Positions 32,961 through 41,620 are shown, numbered from the stretch's first letter. The stretch is DNA of 43,126 bases from an uncultured Bacteroidota bacterium (GCA_903919535.1 CAIXIP010000074.1:1-43126), one strand, 5' to 3'. The notes: a model not told the origin generated them from the sequence alone. Numbers and translations are program-made.

Positions 32961-33980
32961 TTGACAAAAATTTCAGACAACCTTAATTTTGTTTCTAAAC
33001 TTTCTTTTCGAAGGATATGGAATGCTATAAAAGTCGTGAAGAGTTTTTATTTGTCAAAATGGCTAAAAAGACCTATTCAGTGGGGACTTCCAGTAAGTGT
33101 CACTTTTGAGCCAACAACATCATGTAATTTGCGTTGTCCGGAATGTCCAAGTGGAAAGCGCGAATTTACAAGGCCAACGGGAATGCTTCAGGCTGATTTT
33201 TTTCGAAATACAATTGATGAATTATATCGCGATATTTCCTATTTGATTTTTTATTTTCAAGGAGAACCTTATTTAAATACACAATTTTTAGAGATGGTTA
33301 AATATGCATCTTCAAAAAATATTTATACTGCAACATCAACCAATGCGCATTATCTGAATGATTCAAATTCAAAACAAACAATTGAAAGTGGTTTAGATAG
33401 ATTAATAATTTCAATTGATGGCACCTCGCAAGAAACTTATGAACAGTATCGTATAGGAGGAGAGTTGAATAAAGTTATCGAAGGAACAAAAAATATTATT
33501 CGCTGGAAAAAACAGTTGAGATCAAAAACACCGCATATTATTTTTCAGTTTTTAGTTGTGCAACCCAATGAACATCAAATTAAAAATGTTGAAGCATTGG
33601 CAAATGAATTAGGGGTTGACGAGGTGCGTTTTAAAACGGCTCAGCTTTCCGATTATGTGAATGGAAATAAATTAATGCCTACTATCGAAAAATATTCCCG
33701 ATACAAAAAACAAAATGATGGTACCTACAAGATCAAAAATGACTTGCAAAATCATTGTTGGAGATTATGGCATTCAACAGTTATAACATGGGATGGTTTA
33801 GTTGTGCCTTGTTGTTTTGATAAGGATGCAAAACATCAATTGGGTGATCTGAAAAAAAATAAATTTTCAGAACTGTGGAGTTCAAGTGAATATAATAATT
33901 TCAGAGCTTCTGTATTACGTTCTCGTTCGGAAATTGATATATGTAAAAATTGTACTGAGGGGACAAAAGTATGGGCATAA
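32961..33980 (+). CDS. Radical SAM / SPASM-domain protein
   Basis: A 339-residue iron-sulfur enzyme. The radical SAM cluster motif is C55-x3-C59-x2-C62 (TTSCNLRCPECPSG), which binds a 4Fe-4S cluster and S-adenosylmethionine. A barrel follows (FQGEPYLN; ISIDGTSQETYEQYR). The C-terminal SPASM-type region has cysteines in HCWRLW, VPCCFDKDA and ICKNCTEG for auxiliary clusters. Such proteins modify peptides or small molecules or act in cofactor synthesis; no substrate peptide gene is apparent here. The frame begins with TTG directly after an in-frame TAA, and no ATG occurs before residue ~75, inside the barrel. The TTG is therefore the only reasonable start. It converges on frr across a bidirectional terminator. 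Confidence 0.87.
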   Translation: MTKISDNLNFVSKLSFRRIWNAIKVVKSFYLSKWLKRPIQWGLPVSVTFEPTTSCNLRCPECPSGKREFTRPTGMLQADFFRNTIDELYRDISYLIFYFQGEPYLNTQFLEMVKYASSKNIYTATSTNAHYLNDSNSKQTIESGLDRLIISIDGTSQETYEQYRIGGELNKVIEGTKNIIRWKKQLRSKTPHIIFQFLVVQPNEHQIKNVEALANELGVDEVRFKTAQLSDYVNGNKLMPTIEKYSRYKKQNDGTYKIKNDLQNHCWRLWHSTVITWDGLVVPCCFDKDAKHQLGDLKKNKFSELWSSSEYNNFRASVLRSRSEIDICKNCTEGTKVWA

Positions 33981-34010
33981 AAAAACTCCGCTTTGTTGCG
34001 GAGTCTTTTT
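33980..34010. terminator. Bidirectional terminator between the radical SAM gene and frr
   Basis: ACTCCGC pairs with GCGGAGT around a 6-nt loop, with A and T runs on both sides. Confidence 0.82.
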
Positions 34011-34034
34011 ACTAATGTGGTTGCTATTTTCAAA

Positions 34035-34598
34035 TTAAACCGTCATAATTTCCTTTTCTTTTATCTCTAAATGCTTGTCACATTTTACTGCGTAGCCGTC
34101 TGTTAATGTTTGCACAAGCGTTTCTGCACTTTTCACCTCATCTTCAGGAGTTCCGTTTTTTTGCAATTTTTTTAATTCTTCATTAGCTTCTTTACGAATA
34201 GTTCGTAAAACAACTTTTCCGTTTTCTACTTCAGATTTTGCTTTTTTTACCAAATCTCTTCTGCGTTCTTCTGTCAATGCAGGAACTAAAATGCGTATCA
34301 ACACACCATCATTTTGTGGATTCAAACCAAGGTTTGCAGCCATGATCGCTTTTTCAATTGGTGTAAGCATTGATTTTTCCCATGGTTGAATAACCAACGT
34401 ACGTGCATCTGCAGTATTTATGTTGGCTACCTGACTGAGTGGAGTTCTTGTTCCATAATAATCAACACCAATGCTTTCAAGCATTGTGGGGCTTGCTTTC
34501 CCGGCACGTACTTTAACTAATTCTGATTCCAGATGCGAAAGGGCTTTTTCCATTTGCTCCTTTGTGTTGTCAAGAATAAATTGAATGTCTTCGTTCAT
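34035..34598 (-). CDS. frr: Ribosome recycling factor
   Basis: RRF works with EF-G to split the post-termination ribosome. The 187-residue length is standard (185). Hallmarks are the N-terminal helix KEQMEKALSHLESELVKVRAGKASP, given here in part, then GVDYYGTRTPLSQVANI, TLVIQPW and the basic LTEERRRDLVKKAK. It lies 95 bp downstream of pyrH on the same strand, the conserved pyrH-frr order found in many bacteria, so co-transcription is likely. No terminator is seen between them. Confidence 0.97.
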   Translation of the reverse strand: MNEDIQFILDNTKEQMEKALSHLESELVKVRAGKASPTMLESIGVDYYGTRTPLSQVANINTADARTLVIQPWEKSMLTPIEKAIMAANLGLNPQNDGVLIRILVPALTEERRRDLVKKAKSEVENGKVVLRTIRKEANEELKKLQKNGTPEDEVKSAETLVQTLTDGYAVKCDKHLEIKEKEIMTV

Positions 34599-34693
34599 TT
34601 TGTAATTATTAATTATGAGGTATAGCCTGCTATTTATAAATGCAAATGTAAGATTTTTTCTTTTTCGTTTCTCTGTGAGATTACATATGAAGT

Positions 34694-35401
34694 TTAAAAT
34701 TCAACAAGTGTTCCAACTTGTTCTCCATCCATGATTTTTTTCAAGTTGCCGGGTTTATTCATGTCAAAAATAATGATGGGCAATTTGTTTTCATTACATA
34801 GCGTAAAGGCAGTCATATCCATTACTTCTAATCCTTTTGAATATACTTCCTCAAAAGAGATCGTGTCGTATTTGGTTGCGGTTTTATCTTTTTCTGGATC
34901 GGCAGTATAAATTCCATCCACGCGGGTTCCTTTTAAAATAACATTTGCTTCTATTTCTATAGCACGCAACGTAGCTGCAGTATCAGTTGTAAAATAAGGA
35001 TTACCTGTACCGGCTCCAAATATCACAACTCTGTGTTTTTCTAAATGGCGCACTGCGCGTCTACGAATAAATGGTTCACAGATCTGTTCCATTTTTATTG
35101 CAGATTGTAAACGTGTTTCTACATTAATTTTTTCTAATGATGACTGTAACGCCATTGAATTGATAACTGTAGCAAGCATTCCCATGTAATCTCCATGAAC
35201 TCTGTCCATTCCACCTTCTTCAGCTTGTATTCCTCTGAAAATATTTCCACCACCAATAACAATTGCTACCTGGACTCCCATATCAACGATTTCTTTTATT
35301 TGAATTGCGTATTGTGCAATTCGTTCATTGTCGATACCAAATTGTTTTTTTCCCATTAGCGATTCACCGCTTAATTTCAGGAGGATACGTTTGTATTTCA
35401 T
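34694..35401 (-). CDS. pyrH: Uridylate kinase (UMP kinase)
   Basis: This enzyme phosphorylates UMP to UDP with ATP in pyrimidine synthesis; it is a hexameric amino-acid-kinase-fold enzyme, usually activated by GTP and inhibited by UTP. The 235-residue length is typical. Family motifs are KLSGESLMG at the N-terminus, [41 protein letters not shown] and [15 protein letters not shown]. The ATG start is followed directly by the first strand. The gene sits between a tsf terminator (35511-35545) and frr, so it needs its own promoter in the ~110 bp upstream. I did not find a strong box there. Confidence 0.97.
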   Translation of the reverse strand: MKYKRILLKLSGESLMGKKQFGIDNERIAQYAIQIKEIVDMGVQVAIVIGGGNIFRGIQAEEGGMDRVHGDYMGMLATVINSMALQSSLEKINVETRLQSAIKMEQICEPFIRRRAVRHLEKHRVVIFGAGTGNPYFTTDTAATLRAIEIEANVILKGTRVDGIYTADPEKDKTATKYDTISFEEVYSKGLEVMDMTAFTLCNENKLPIIIFDMNKPGNLKKIMDGEQVGTLVEF

Positions 35402-35510
35402 AAAGAGTATAAAGTTTTAAAGTTCAATTTGGATTGGGGAATAATTTCTGTACTAAAATAGTGTTCAATATAATTCAATCATAAAAATATAAAATAGTGC
35501 TTTGCACCCA

Positions 35511-35545
35511 AAAAAAAGTCCCGAATAAATCGGGACTTTAAAAAA
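35511..35545 (-). terminator. Terminator of tsf
   Basis: AAAGTCCCGA pairs with TCGGGACTTT around a 5-nt loop, flanked by an A-run that gives the T-run on the minus strand. It begins 8 bp after the tsf stop. The stem matches that of the hairpin upstream of tsf. Confidence 0.85.
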
Positions 35546-35552
35546 TTAGTAT

Positions 35553-36389
35553 TTAGCTTAAAGCTATTCGTTTGAAACTTGTAACGGTCAGGCCTTTTTC
35601 TGATTCGTTCAAATATTGCGAAATAGTTTTTTTATTATCTTTAATAAACTCTTGGTTCAATAAAGTAGATTCTTTATAAAATTTATTTAATTTACCCATT
35701 GCAATTTTCTCAAGCATTTCTTCAGGTTTCCCTTCTTCACGTGCTTGTTCTTTACCAACCTCAATTTCGCGTTTAATTGTTTCAGCATCAACATCACCTT
35801 TGTCAACTGCTACTGGAGCCATTGCCGCAACTTGCATTGAAACATCTTTTGCAACATCACCATTAACTGTTGCAGAACTAAATCCTACAATGTTTGCTAA
35901 CTTGTTACCTGGATGAATATATGCATACACAAATGGAGCTTCAACAGTTTCAAATTTTGTTAATTCAATTTTTTCTCCGATAACCCCTGTTTGCTCAATT
36001 AATTTTTCAGCAATAGTAATTTTGCTGTCAAAAGCTAAAGCTTTTAATTCGTCAGCTGTTTTAGGATTTTTTTCGATAGCGATATCGATGATCGTGTTTG
36101 TTAATTTTATAAAATCAGCATTGATACCTACGAAATCAGTTTCGCAGTTGATCGCTAAAACAACTCCACGTTTGTTATCAGAAGTAACTTTAGCTAAAAC
36201 AACTCCTTCTTTTGATTCACGGTCACCACGATTAGCAGCTACTTTTTGTCCTTTTTTACGAAGCTCATCAATTGCTTTTTCGAAATCTCCATTCGCTTCA
36301 GTTAATGCTTTTTTGCAGTCCATCATTCCTGCACCGGTCATCTGTCTTAATTTATTAATTTCTGCCGCTGTGATAGTCATTGTTGTCAT
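35553..36389 (-). CDS. tsf: Translation elongation factor Ts
   Basis: EF-Ts exchanges GDP for GTP on EF-Tu. The 278-residue length is in the normal range. The N-terminal UBA-like module (TAAEINKLRQMTGAGMMDCK, then KKALTEANGDFEKAIDELRK), the conserved TDFVG of the core domain (NCETDFVGIN) and the HIHPG-like YIHPGNKLANIV are present. Two ATGs are possible, at residues 1 and 4; the second (MTITAAEIN) is closer to most homologues. It lies 52 bp downstream of rpsB, the classical rpsB-tsf pair, with a hairpin between them. Confidence 0.97.
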   Translation of the reverse strand: MTTMTITAAEINKLRQMTGAGMMDCKKALTEANGDFEKAIDELRKKGQKVAANRGDRESKEGVVLAKVTSDNKRGVVLAINCETDFVGINADFIKLTNTIIDIAIEKNPKTADELKALAFDSKITIAEKLIEQTGVIGEKIELTKFETVEAPFVYAYIHPGNKLANIVGFSSATVNGDVAKDVSMQVAAMAPVAVDKGDVDAETIKREIEVGKEQAREEGKPEEMLEKIAMGKLNKFYKESTLLNQEFIKDNKKTISQYLNESEKGLTVTSFKRIALS

Positions 36390-36404
36390 GTTTTATTGGA
36401 TTAA

Positions 36405-36436
36405 AAAATGTCCCGATTTTGTCGGGACGATTTTTA
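36405..36436 (-). terminator. Hairpin / partial terminator between rpsB and tsf
   Basis: GTCCCGA (36410-36416) pairs with TCGGGAC (36422-36428); on the minus strand it is followed by a T-run. It can act as a terminator or attenuator that lowers tsf relative to rpsB. Confidence 0.7.
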
Positions 36437-36441
36437 AATTA

Positions 36442-37305
36442 TTAATTAATTTTTCTTCTTGGTTTTTTTACTCCTGTTGCAGTTCCGGGTTTAGCGGATC
36501 TGGCTCCATCATCTGTTGTTTGGAATTTTGCTCCAACAGCTAATTTCTCCGCTTCATCACGGGATGTTTTTGGTCCACCTTCTTTTTCTTCAACAGCAGC
36601 AGTTTCTTTATCCACTTTGCGTTCTGCTAAACCTTCTTCGATTGCTTTAGTAATGATACCAGTAATTAAAGCGATTGAAGTTGATGCGTCATCATTTGCT
36701 GGAATTGCAAAATCAACAGCAGTAGGGTCAGAGTTTGTATCAACAATTGCAAAAGTTGGGATGTTTAATCTTTTTGCTTCTGCAACAGCGATATGTTCTT
36801 TAGAGATATCAACAATAAATAATGCTGCTGGTAAACGGGTAAGGTCAGCAATACTACCTAAGTTGGTTTCTAATTTTGCTCTAACACGTGAAATTTGCAA
36901 TTTTTCTTTTTTAGAAATATTATCAAATGTTCCATCAGTTCCCATTTTATCAATAGTAGCCATTTTTTTAACAGCTTTACGGATAGTAGCAAAGTTAGTA
37001 AGCATTCCGCCTGGCCAACGCTCAGTTACATAAGGCATATTTACTGCTTTTACTTTCTCAGCAACGATGTCTTTAGCTTGTTTTTTTGTAGCAACAAATA
37101 AAACTTTTTTACCTGATCTTGCAATTTGTTTAAGAGCTGCAGCAGCTTCTTCAATTTTTACAACAGTTTTATTTAAGTCGATAATATGAATACCATTTTT
37201 TTCAGTAAAAATGTATGGAGCCATAGCTGGATTCCATTTTCTTTTTAAGTGACCGAAGTGTGAGCCAGCCTCTAATAATTCAGTAAAATTTGTTCTTGAT
37301 GACAT
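36442..37305 (-). CDS. rpsB: 30S ribosomal protein S2
   Basis: A structural protein of the small subunit, needed for S1 binding in many bacteria. The core (residues ~1-230) is clear: LLEAGSHFGHLKRKWNPAM, IIDLNKT, VLFVATKKQAKD, ERWPGGMLTNF, PAALFIVDI and the end NIPTFAIVDTNSDP. The 287-residue length exceeds E. coli S2 (241) by a charged, low-complexity C-terminal tail of ~45 residues (AAVEEKEGGPKTSRDEAEK ... KKPRRKIN); tails of this kind are known in Bacteroidota S2. It starts a unit with tsf, and a palindromic hairpin lies between rpsI and this gene. Confidence 0.97.
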   Translation of the reverse strand: MSSRTNFTELLEAGSHFGHLKRKWNPAMAPYIFTEKNGIHIIDLNKTVVKIEEAAAALKQIARSGKKVLFVATKKQAKDIVAEKVKAVNMPYVTERWPGGMLTNFATIRKAVKKMATIDKMGTDGTFDNISKKEKLQISRVRAKLETNLGSIADLTRLPAALFIVDISKEHIAVAEAKRLNIPTFAIVDTNSDPTAVDFAIPANDDASTSIALITGIITKAIEEGLAERKVDKETAAVEEKEGGPKTSRDEAEKLAVGAKFQTTDDGARSAKPGTATGVKKPRRKIN

Positions 37306-37360
37306 TGAGTCTTTATTTGATTATTAATACTTTTTTGAGATAGATGATTATATAAAAGGA

Positions 37361-37390
37361 ATTGCAAATCGAAATAGATCGATTTGCAAT
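37361..37390. promoter_or_regulatory. 12-bp perfect hairpin between rpsI and rpsB
   Basis: ATTGCAAATCGA (37361-37372) is the exact complement of TCGATTTGCAAT (37379-37390), with a 6-nt loop. It starts 11 bp beyond the rpsI stop. On the minus strand only a broken T-run follows (CCTTTTATAT), so it may be a weak terminator of rplM-rpsI or a leader structure of rpsB. Confidence 0.6.
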
Positions 37391-37401
37391 ATCCAATAAT
37401 A

Positions 37402-37788
37402 TTAACGCTTGCTGAATTGGAAACGTTTACGAGCTTTTTTCTGACCCGGTTTCTTACGTTCAACCATTTTAGGATTACGTGTCATAAGTTCTTCTGCTTT
37501 AAGCAAAGGCTTATGATTTGCATCCATTTCTACTAAAGCACGGGCAATTGCTAATCTTACAGCTTCTGCCTGACCTGTTACCCCGCCCCCTTTTACATTT
37601 ACATTTACGTCATATTCACCTAATGTTTTTGTAACATTAAATGCTTGAGTAACTTTGTATTGTAAAACGGATGTTGTGAAGTACGTTTTGTAATCTTTTT
37701 TGTTGATCACAATTTCGCCACTTCCTTTTTGCACATATGCACGTGCTACAGCGGTTTTTCTTCTACCAAGAGTATTTACTACTTCCAT
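37402..37788 (-). CDS. rpsI: 30S ribosomal protein S9
   Basis: This small-subunit protein has a C-terminal tail that reaches the P-site tRNA. The 128-residue length is typical. The start LGRRKTAVARAYV, the middle VNVKGGGVTGQAEAVRLAIARAL and the end KKPGQKKARKRFQFSKR, with the invariant final Lys-Arg, are diagnostic (stretches given in part). It follows rplM by 5 bp, the near-universal L13-S9 pair. Confidence 0.98.
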   Translation of the reverse strand: MEVVNTLGRRKTAVARAYVQKGSGEIVINKKDYKTYFTTSVLQYKVTQAFNVTKTLGEYDVNVNVKGGGVTGQAEAVRLAIARALVEMDANHKPLLKAEELMTRNPKMVERKKPGQKKARKRFQFSKR

Positions 37789-37793
37789 TTCTA

Positions 37794-38249
37794 TTATTTA
37801 ATTGTATTTAATTTGATTTCTTTTGGTTGTTGAGCTGTATGAGGATGTTCTGTACCTGCATAGATATAAACATTACGTCTCAAGGCATCGCCCAGTTTGT
37901 TTTTTGGTAACATTCCACTAACTGCCATTCTGATGATCTCAGTTGGTTTTTTTGCGAAAAGAATTTTTGGAGTTGCGAAACGTTGTCCACCTGGATATCC
38001 GGTATGACGAACATATTCTTTTTCATCCACTTTATTACCTGTTAATTTAACTTTTTCAGCATTGATGATGATTACATTATCACCTGTATCAACGTGAGGA
38101 GTAAAGTTAACTTTGTCTTTTCCTCTTAGGATAAAGGCAACTTTTGAAGCTAAACGACCTAATATTTCGTCTTCTGCATCTATAATAACCCATCCTTTGT
38201 TTACAGTTTCTTTGCTTGCTGAAATTGTTTTGTAGCTAATTGCTTCCAC
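37794..38249 (-). CDS. rplM: 50S ribosomal protein L13
   Basis: An early-assembly protein of the large subunit. The 151 residues include SYKTISASKETVNKGW, the signature LGRLASKVAFILRGK, FTPHVDTGDNVIIINAEKV, YVRHTGYPGGQ and MLPKNKLGDALRRNVYIYAG. The start is GTG (38249), and the resulting N-terminus EAISYKTISA aligns with the normal start of Bacteroidota L13, so the GTG is accepted. It is the first gene of the L13-S9 unit, with a consensus promoter about 60 bp upstream. Confidence 0.97.
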   Translation of the reverse strand: MEAISYKTISASKETVNKGWVIIDAEDEILGRLASKVAFILRGKDKVNFTPHVDTGDNVIIINAEKVKLTGNKVDEKEYVRHTGYPGGQRFATPKILFAKKPTEIIRMAVSGMLPKNKLGDALRRNVYIYAGTEHPHTAQQPKEIKLNTIK

Positions 38250-38307
38250 TTTATTTTTGTATTAAATTTTGTACTAAAAATTGTATTATTTTCCTTAAAA
38301 CGGGACG

Positions 38308-38338
38308 CGAAGATAAGCACATTTTTATTTACCACAAA
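38308..38338 (-). promoter_or_regulatory. rplM-rpsI promoter (TTTG-N19-TATCTTCG)
   Basis: On the minus strand TTTG (38338-38335), 19 bp, and TATCTTCG (38315-38308) match the Bacteroidota sigma-ABfr-type promoter. Transcription should start near 38302, giving a ~50-nt leader. The rest of the gap up to 38523 shows no gene. Confidence 0.7.
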
Positions 38339-38523
38339 ATAATTCACAAATAAATTGTTGAAAACTAATAATTAAAGCGTGTTTTGGTGTGCTCAGAGTT
38401 TCTAAAAACTCCTAAATAGTTTAAAAATTCTATTAATTATGATTTTGGATGGATAATAACTGAATTTTGAAATGGAGGGTTAGGGGCTTTTTTGTAATAT
38501 TAAAAATACTGATGGAATAAAAC

Positions 38524-38558
38524 AAAAAAAGGGAAGATCAAAACGATCTTCCCTTTTT
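38524..38558 (-). terminator. Terminator of korB
   Basis: GGGAAGATC pairs with GATCTTCCC around a 5-nt loop, flanked by A7 and T5; 18 bp past the korB stop. Confidence 0.85.
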
Positions 38559-38576
38559 AATTAATTTGAATCCCAA

Positions 38577-39599
38577 TTATATGGTCCAAGTATTTTTTCC
38601 GCGAATAAGTGCATCTAAATCACCTTTGCCTTTAGTTTTTATTGCTTCTTCAATTTGAGCATTCATCGAAGTTTCATAACAGAAACGGTCTTCTTGATAG
38701 AATATTCCGAATGGACGCGGTAATGGATTTTCCATTTTTGGGCTGTCGAAAAAACGAACCAAAATACTTGCTTTTACGCGATCTGTTTCATCATGTATCC
38801 AAAGATCATTCGGAGAAACATCAGCAATATTCACTATAACAGGTTTAAATCCGTCAAGTTTTATTCCTTTATCAGCATTTTCACCAAAAATTAATGGTTT
38901 GCCTTGCTCAACCATAAGGGTATTTAATTTTTTTGTAGCCTTTTCGGTAAATACTTCAAATGCTCCATCATTAAATATATTACAGTTTTGATAGATCTCC
39001 ACCAAGGATGTTCCTTTATGTGCATGTGCACGTTTTAGCATTCCACGTAAATGAATAGGGTCACGATCCATTGAACGAGCAACAAATGTAGAATCTGCAC
39101 CAAGTGCCAATGCTAAAGGGTTAAAAGAATGATCAACAGAACCCATTGGAGATGATTTGGTAACCGTTCCCATTGGTGATGCCGGTGAATACTGACCTTT
39201 TGTTAAACCGTAGATCTGATTGTTGAATAGCAATACATTCACATCAAAATTTCTTCTCAATAAATGAATGAAATGATTTCCTCCGATAGATAATGAATCT
39301 CCGTCACCGGTAACGATCCAAACACTTAGGTCTGGGCGTGAAGCTTTTAATCCGCTGGCAATAGCTGTTGCGCGACCGTGAATACTGTGCATTCCGAATG
39401 TTTCCATATAATAAGGAAAACGAGAAGAGCATCCGATGCCGGAAACAAATACAATTTCTTCTTGTTTTAAACCTAACTCAGGCATTACGGTTTGTACTTG
39501 TTTTAATATAGAGTAATCTCCACAACCAGGGCACCAACGAACTTCTTGGTCAGTTACGAAATCCTTTGCGGTTAATTTGTTGTCTATTGTTGCTTCCAT
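38577..39599 (-). CDS. korB: 2-oxoacid:ferredoxin oxidoreductase, beta subunit (2-oxoglutarate type)
   Basis: This is the thiamine-diphosphate subunit of the KorAB complex that converts 2-oxoglutarate (and perhaps other 2-oxoacids) plus CoA to acyl-CoA, reducing ferredoxin. The 340-residue length is typical of two-subunit enzymes. [12 protein letters not shown] and [12 protein letters not shown] are the N-terminal cysteine motifs. The TPP/Mg motif is [13 protein letters not shown] ... [14 protein letters not shown], followed by PNPLALAL-like [10 protein letters not shown]. The likely 4Fe-4S cysteines are in CPGC and CSS plus CNIFNDG. It lies 50 bp downstream of korA on the same strand and is followed by a terminator, making a korA-korB operon. 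Confidence 0.94.
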   Translation of the reverse strand: MEATIDNKLTAKDFVTDQEVRWCPGCGDYSILKQVQTVMPELGLKQEEIVFVSGIGCSSRFPYYMETFGMHSIHGRATAIASGLKASRPDLSVWIVTGDGDSLSIGGNHFIHLLRRNFDVNVLLFNNQIYGLTKGQYSPASPMGTVTKSSPMGSVDHSFNPLALALGADSTFVARSMDRDPIHLRGMLKRAHAHKGTSLVEIYQNCNIFNDGAFEVFTEKATKKLNTLMVEQGKPLIFGENADKGIKLDGFKPVIVNIADVSPNDLWIHDETDRVKASILVRFFDSPKMENPLPRPFGIFYQEDRFCYETSMNAQIEEAIKTKGKGDLDALIRGKNTWTI

Positions 39600-39649
39600 T
39601 GTATTTTAATTTTTTAAAGGTTACTACTAATTTATTGGATATCGTTCCT

Positions 39650-41503
39650 TTATTTAGTAGCCACTAATTCTTTTATTTTTTCTTTTATTTCTGCAGAAGT
39701 AAAAGGCAAGCCCTTTATTTTATTCAATCCTTTTGCATCTATAAAGTATTTATCGCGAATGATCTTTATTAACTGACCATTATTGATTTCCGGAATTAAT
39801 ACTTTATCAAAACTCTTTAATAGTTCACCTAAGTTTTTAGGGAATGGATTTAAGTACATTACGTGAGCATGAGAAACATCGTATCCTTCAGCAATAGCTT
39901 CTTTTACAGCTGTTTTAATAGAGCCATAAGTTGAGCCCCACCCTAATACCAATAGTTTTCCTTTTGTGTTTCCCTGGTCAATTGTTTGTAATGGAATGTG
40001 GTCAGCTATTTTATCCACTTTTGCCTGACGGGTTTTTACCATGAATTCGTGGTTATCAGGATCGTAAGAGATATTTCCTGTCTCATTTTCTTTTTCAATA
40101 CCACCAATTCTATGTTCCAATCCTTTTGTTCCTGGTATTGCCCAAGGACGAGAAAGTTTTTCGTTACGCTTATATGGTAAATATTTTTCTCCTTCTTTTA
40201 ACTCATTTTTCGCAAAACTTACTTTTAAGTCTTTCAAATCTGTAGCAGCAGGGAACTTCCATGGCTCTGAGCCATTTGCAATATAACCATCGGTTAATAA
40301 AAATACCGGAGTCATAAATTCCAAGGCTAATCGACAAGCTTCAAAAGCCATATCAAAACAACTGGAAGGAGAATAAGCAGCAACAACAGCAACTGGTGAT
40401 TCACCGTTTCTGCCGTAAATTGCTTGTAAAAGATCTGCTTGTTCTGTTTTAGTTGGTAAGCCTGTACTTGGTCCGCCACGTTGAACATTTACAATTACTA
40501 AAGGCAATTCCAACATTAATGCTAAACCAATAGCTTCTCCTTTTAATGCGATACCAGGTCCTGAAGAAGTTGTTACAGCTAATGCACCTCCAAATGCGGC
40601 ACCAATTGACGATGTGATAGCAGCAATTTCATCTTCAGCCTGAAATGTTTTCACACCAAAATTTTTATATTTCGCTAATTCATGCAAAATATCTGTTGCA
40701 GGAGTGATAGGGTAACTTCCTAAAAATAATGTTAAGCCTGATTTTTGAGCTGCTGCAACCAAACCGAATGCTGTAGCTTGGTTTCCCATGATACTGCGGT
40801 AGGTGCCTTTTTCAACAGGTGCAGGTTTTACTTCGAAGCGATTCATTGGGGCTTCAATAGTTTCACCGTAATTGTATCCAACTTTTAATACTTTAACATT
40901 GCTATCAATTAGGTCAGGACGTTTTTTAAATTGATCCTTGATAAATTCAATAGTGTTATCCAGTTTACGATTGTACATCCAATAAATGAATCCCAATACA
41001 AACATGTTTTTAGAACGATCAATTTCTTTTGTACCAAGCCCTGAGTCATTCAAAGCGACACGTACAAGTTTTGTCACATCAATTTCATGAACAATAAATT
41101 TGCCCAATGAGCCATCTTGTAATGGATTAACACCATCGGGATATTTTGCAAGTTTTAAATTTTTTGCATCAAATCCATCGGTATTTGCGATGATAATTCC
41201 ACCTGGTTTTAATTGCTTGATGTTGGCTTTTAATGCAGCTGCATTCATTACCACTAGCACATCACTTGCATCACCTGCTGTATATATTTTTTCGCTTCCG
41301 AAATGTAATTGAAAGCCGGAAACTCCAGCTATTGTGCCTTGTGGGGCACGGATTTCGGCTGGGTAGTTCGGGAAAGTGCTAACATCATTCCCATACAAAG
41401 CTGTAGTTGTAGTAAATTGGGATCCTGTAAGCTGAATACCATCGCCTGAATCACCTGCAAACAGTATTACTACATCATTTTTAATTTCGGTTGTTGATTT
41501 CAT
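39650..41503 (-). CDS. korA: 2-oxoacid:ferredoxin oxidoreductase, fused gamma-alpha subunit
   Basis: A 617-residue partner of KorB. Residues ~10-190 are the gamma domain (FAGDSGDGIQLTGSQF, the CoA/cofactor-handling part). Residues ~235-617 are the alpha (pyrimidine-binding) domain, with GSYPITPATDILHELAKY, FQAEDEIAAITSSIGAAFGG, TTSSGPGIALKGEAIGLA, QRGGPSTGLPTKTEQADLL and the C-terminal NPFPKNLGELL. This gamma-alpha fusion is the usual form in Bacteroidota and other aerobes that run 2-oxoglutarate oxidation through ferredoxin. No delta (ferredoxin-like) subunit is encoded next to it. It is the first gene of the korAB operon, with a candidate promoter and inverted repeat upstream. Confidence 0.94.
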   Translation of the reverse strand: MKSTTEIKNDVVILFAGDSGDGIQLTGSQFTTTTALYGNDVSTFPNYPAEIRAPQGTIAGVSGFQLHFGSEKIYTAGDASDVLVVMNAAALKANIKQLKPGGIIIANTDGFDAKNLKLAKYPDGVNPLQDGSLGKFIVHEIDVTKLVRVALNDSGLGTKEIDRSKNMFVLGFIYWMYNRKLDNTIEFIKDQFKKRPDLIDSNVKVLKVGYNYGETIEAPMNRFEVKPAPVEKGTYRSIMGNQATAFGLVAAAQKSGLTLFLGSYPITPATDILHELAKYKNFGVKTFQAEDEIAAITSSIGAAFGGALAVTTSSGPGIALKGEAIGLALMLELPLVIVNVQRGGPSTGLPTKTEQADLLQAIYGRNGESPVAVVAAYSPSSCFDMAFEACRLALEFMTPVFLLTDGYIANGSEPWKFPAATDLKDLKVSFAKNELKEGEKYLPYKRNEKLSRPWAIPGTKGLEHRIGGIEKENETGNISYDPDNHEFMVKTRQAKVDKIADHIPLQTIDQGNTKGKLLVLGWGSTYGSIKTAVKEAIAEGYDVSHAHVMYLNPFPKNLGELLKSFDKVLIPEINNGQLIKIIRDKYFIDAKGLNKIKGLPFTSAEIKEKIKELVATK

Positions 41504-41576
41504 TTTTGATCAAAAATTTTAGAACGAAAAAGAAAAATTTCTCATCTGTTCAATTAACAATTTTTTTTTGCGGCCA

Positions 41577-41620
41577 CAAAGTTATAAATATTCATCTGAT
41601 TTCATGATATTCATCATGAA
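41577..41620 (-). promoter_or_regulatory. korAB promoter region with inverted repeat
   Basis: On the minus strand TAACTTTG (41584-41577) fits TAnnTTTG and would start a ~65-nt leader. No TTTG sits at -33; instead the inverted repeat TTCATGA-N6-TCATGAA (41601-41620) covers that position, as an activator or repressor site might. The rest of 41504-41765 shows no gene. Confidence 0.45.

Noticed and set aside
36022-36543. Open frame of 173 codons opposite tsf and rpsB
   Set aside because: Antisense to two highly conserved genes; its Ser/Ile/Phe-rich composition is what the reverse strand of Lys/Glu-rich ribosomal genes gives.
36617-37033. Open frame of 138 codons opposite rpsB
   Set aside because: Shadow of the rpsB reading frame; no independent start signal or domain.
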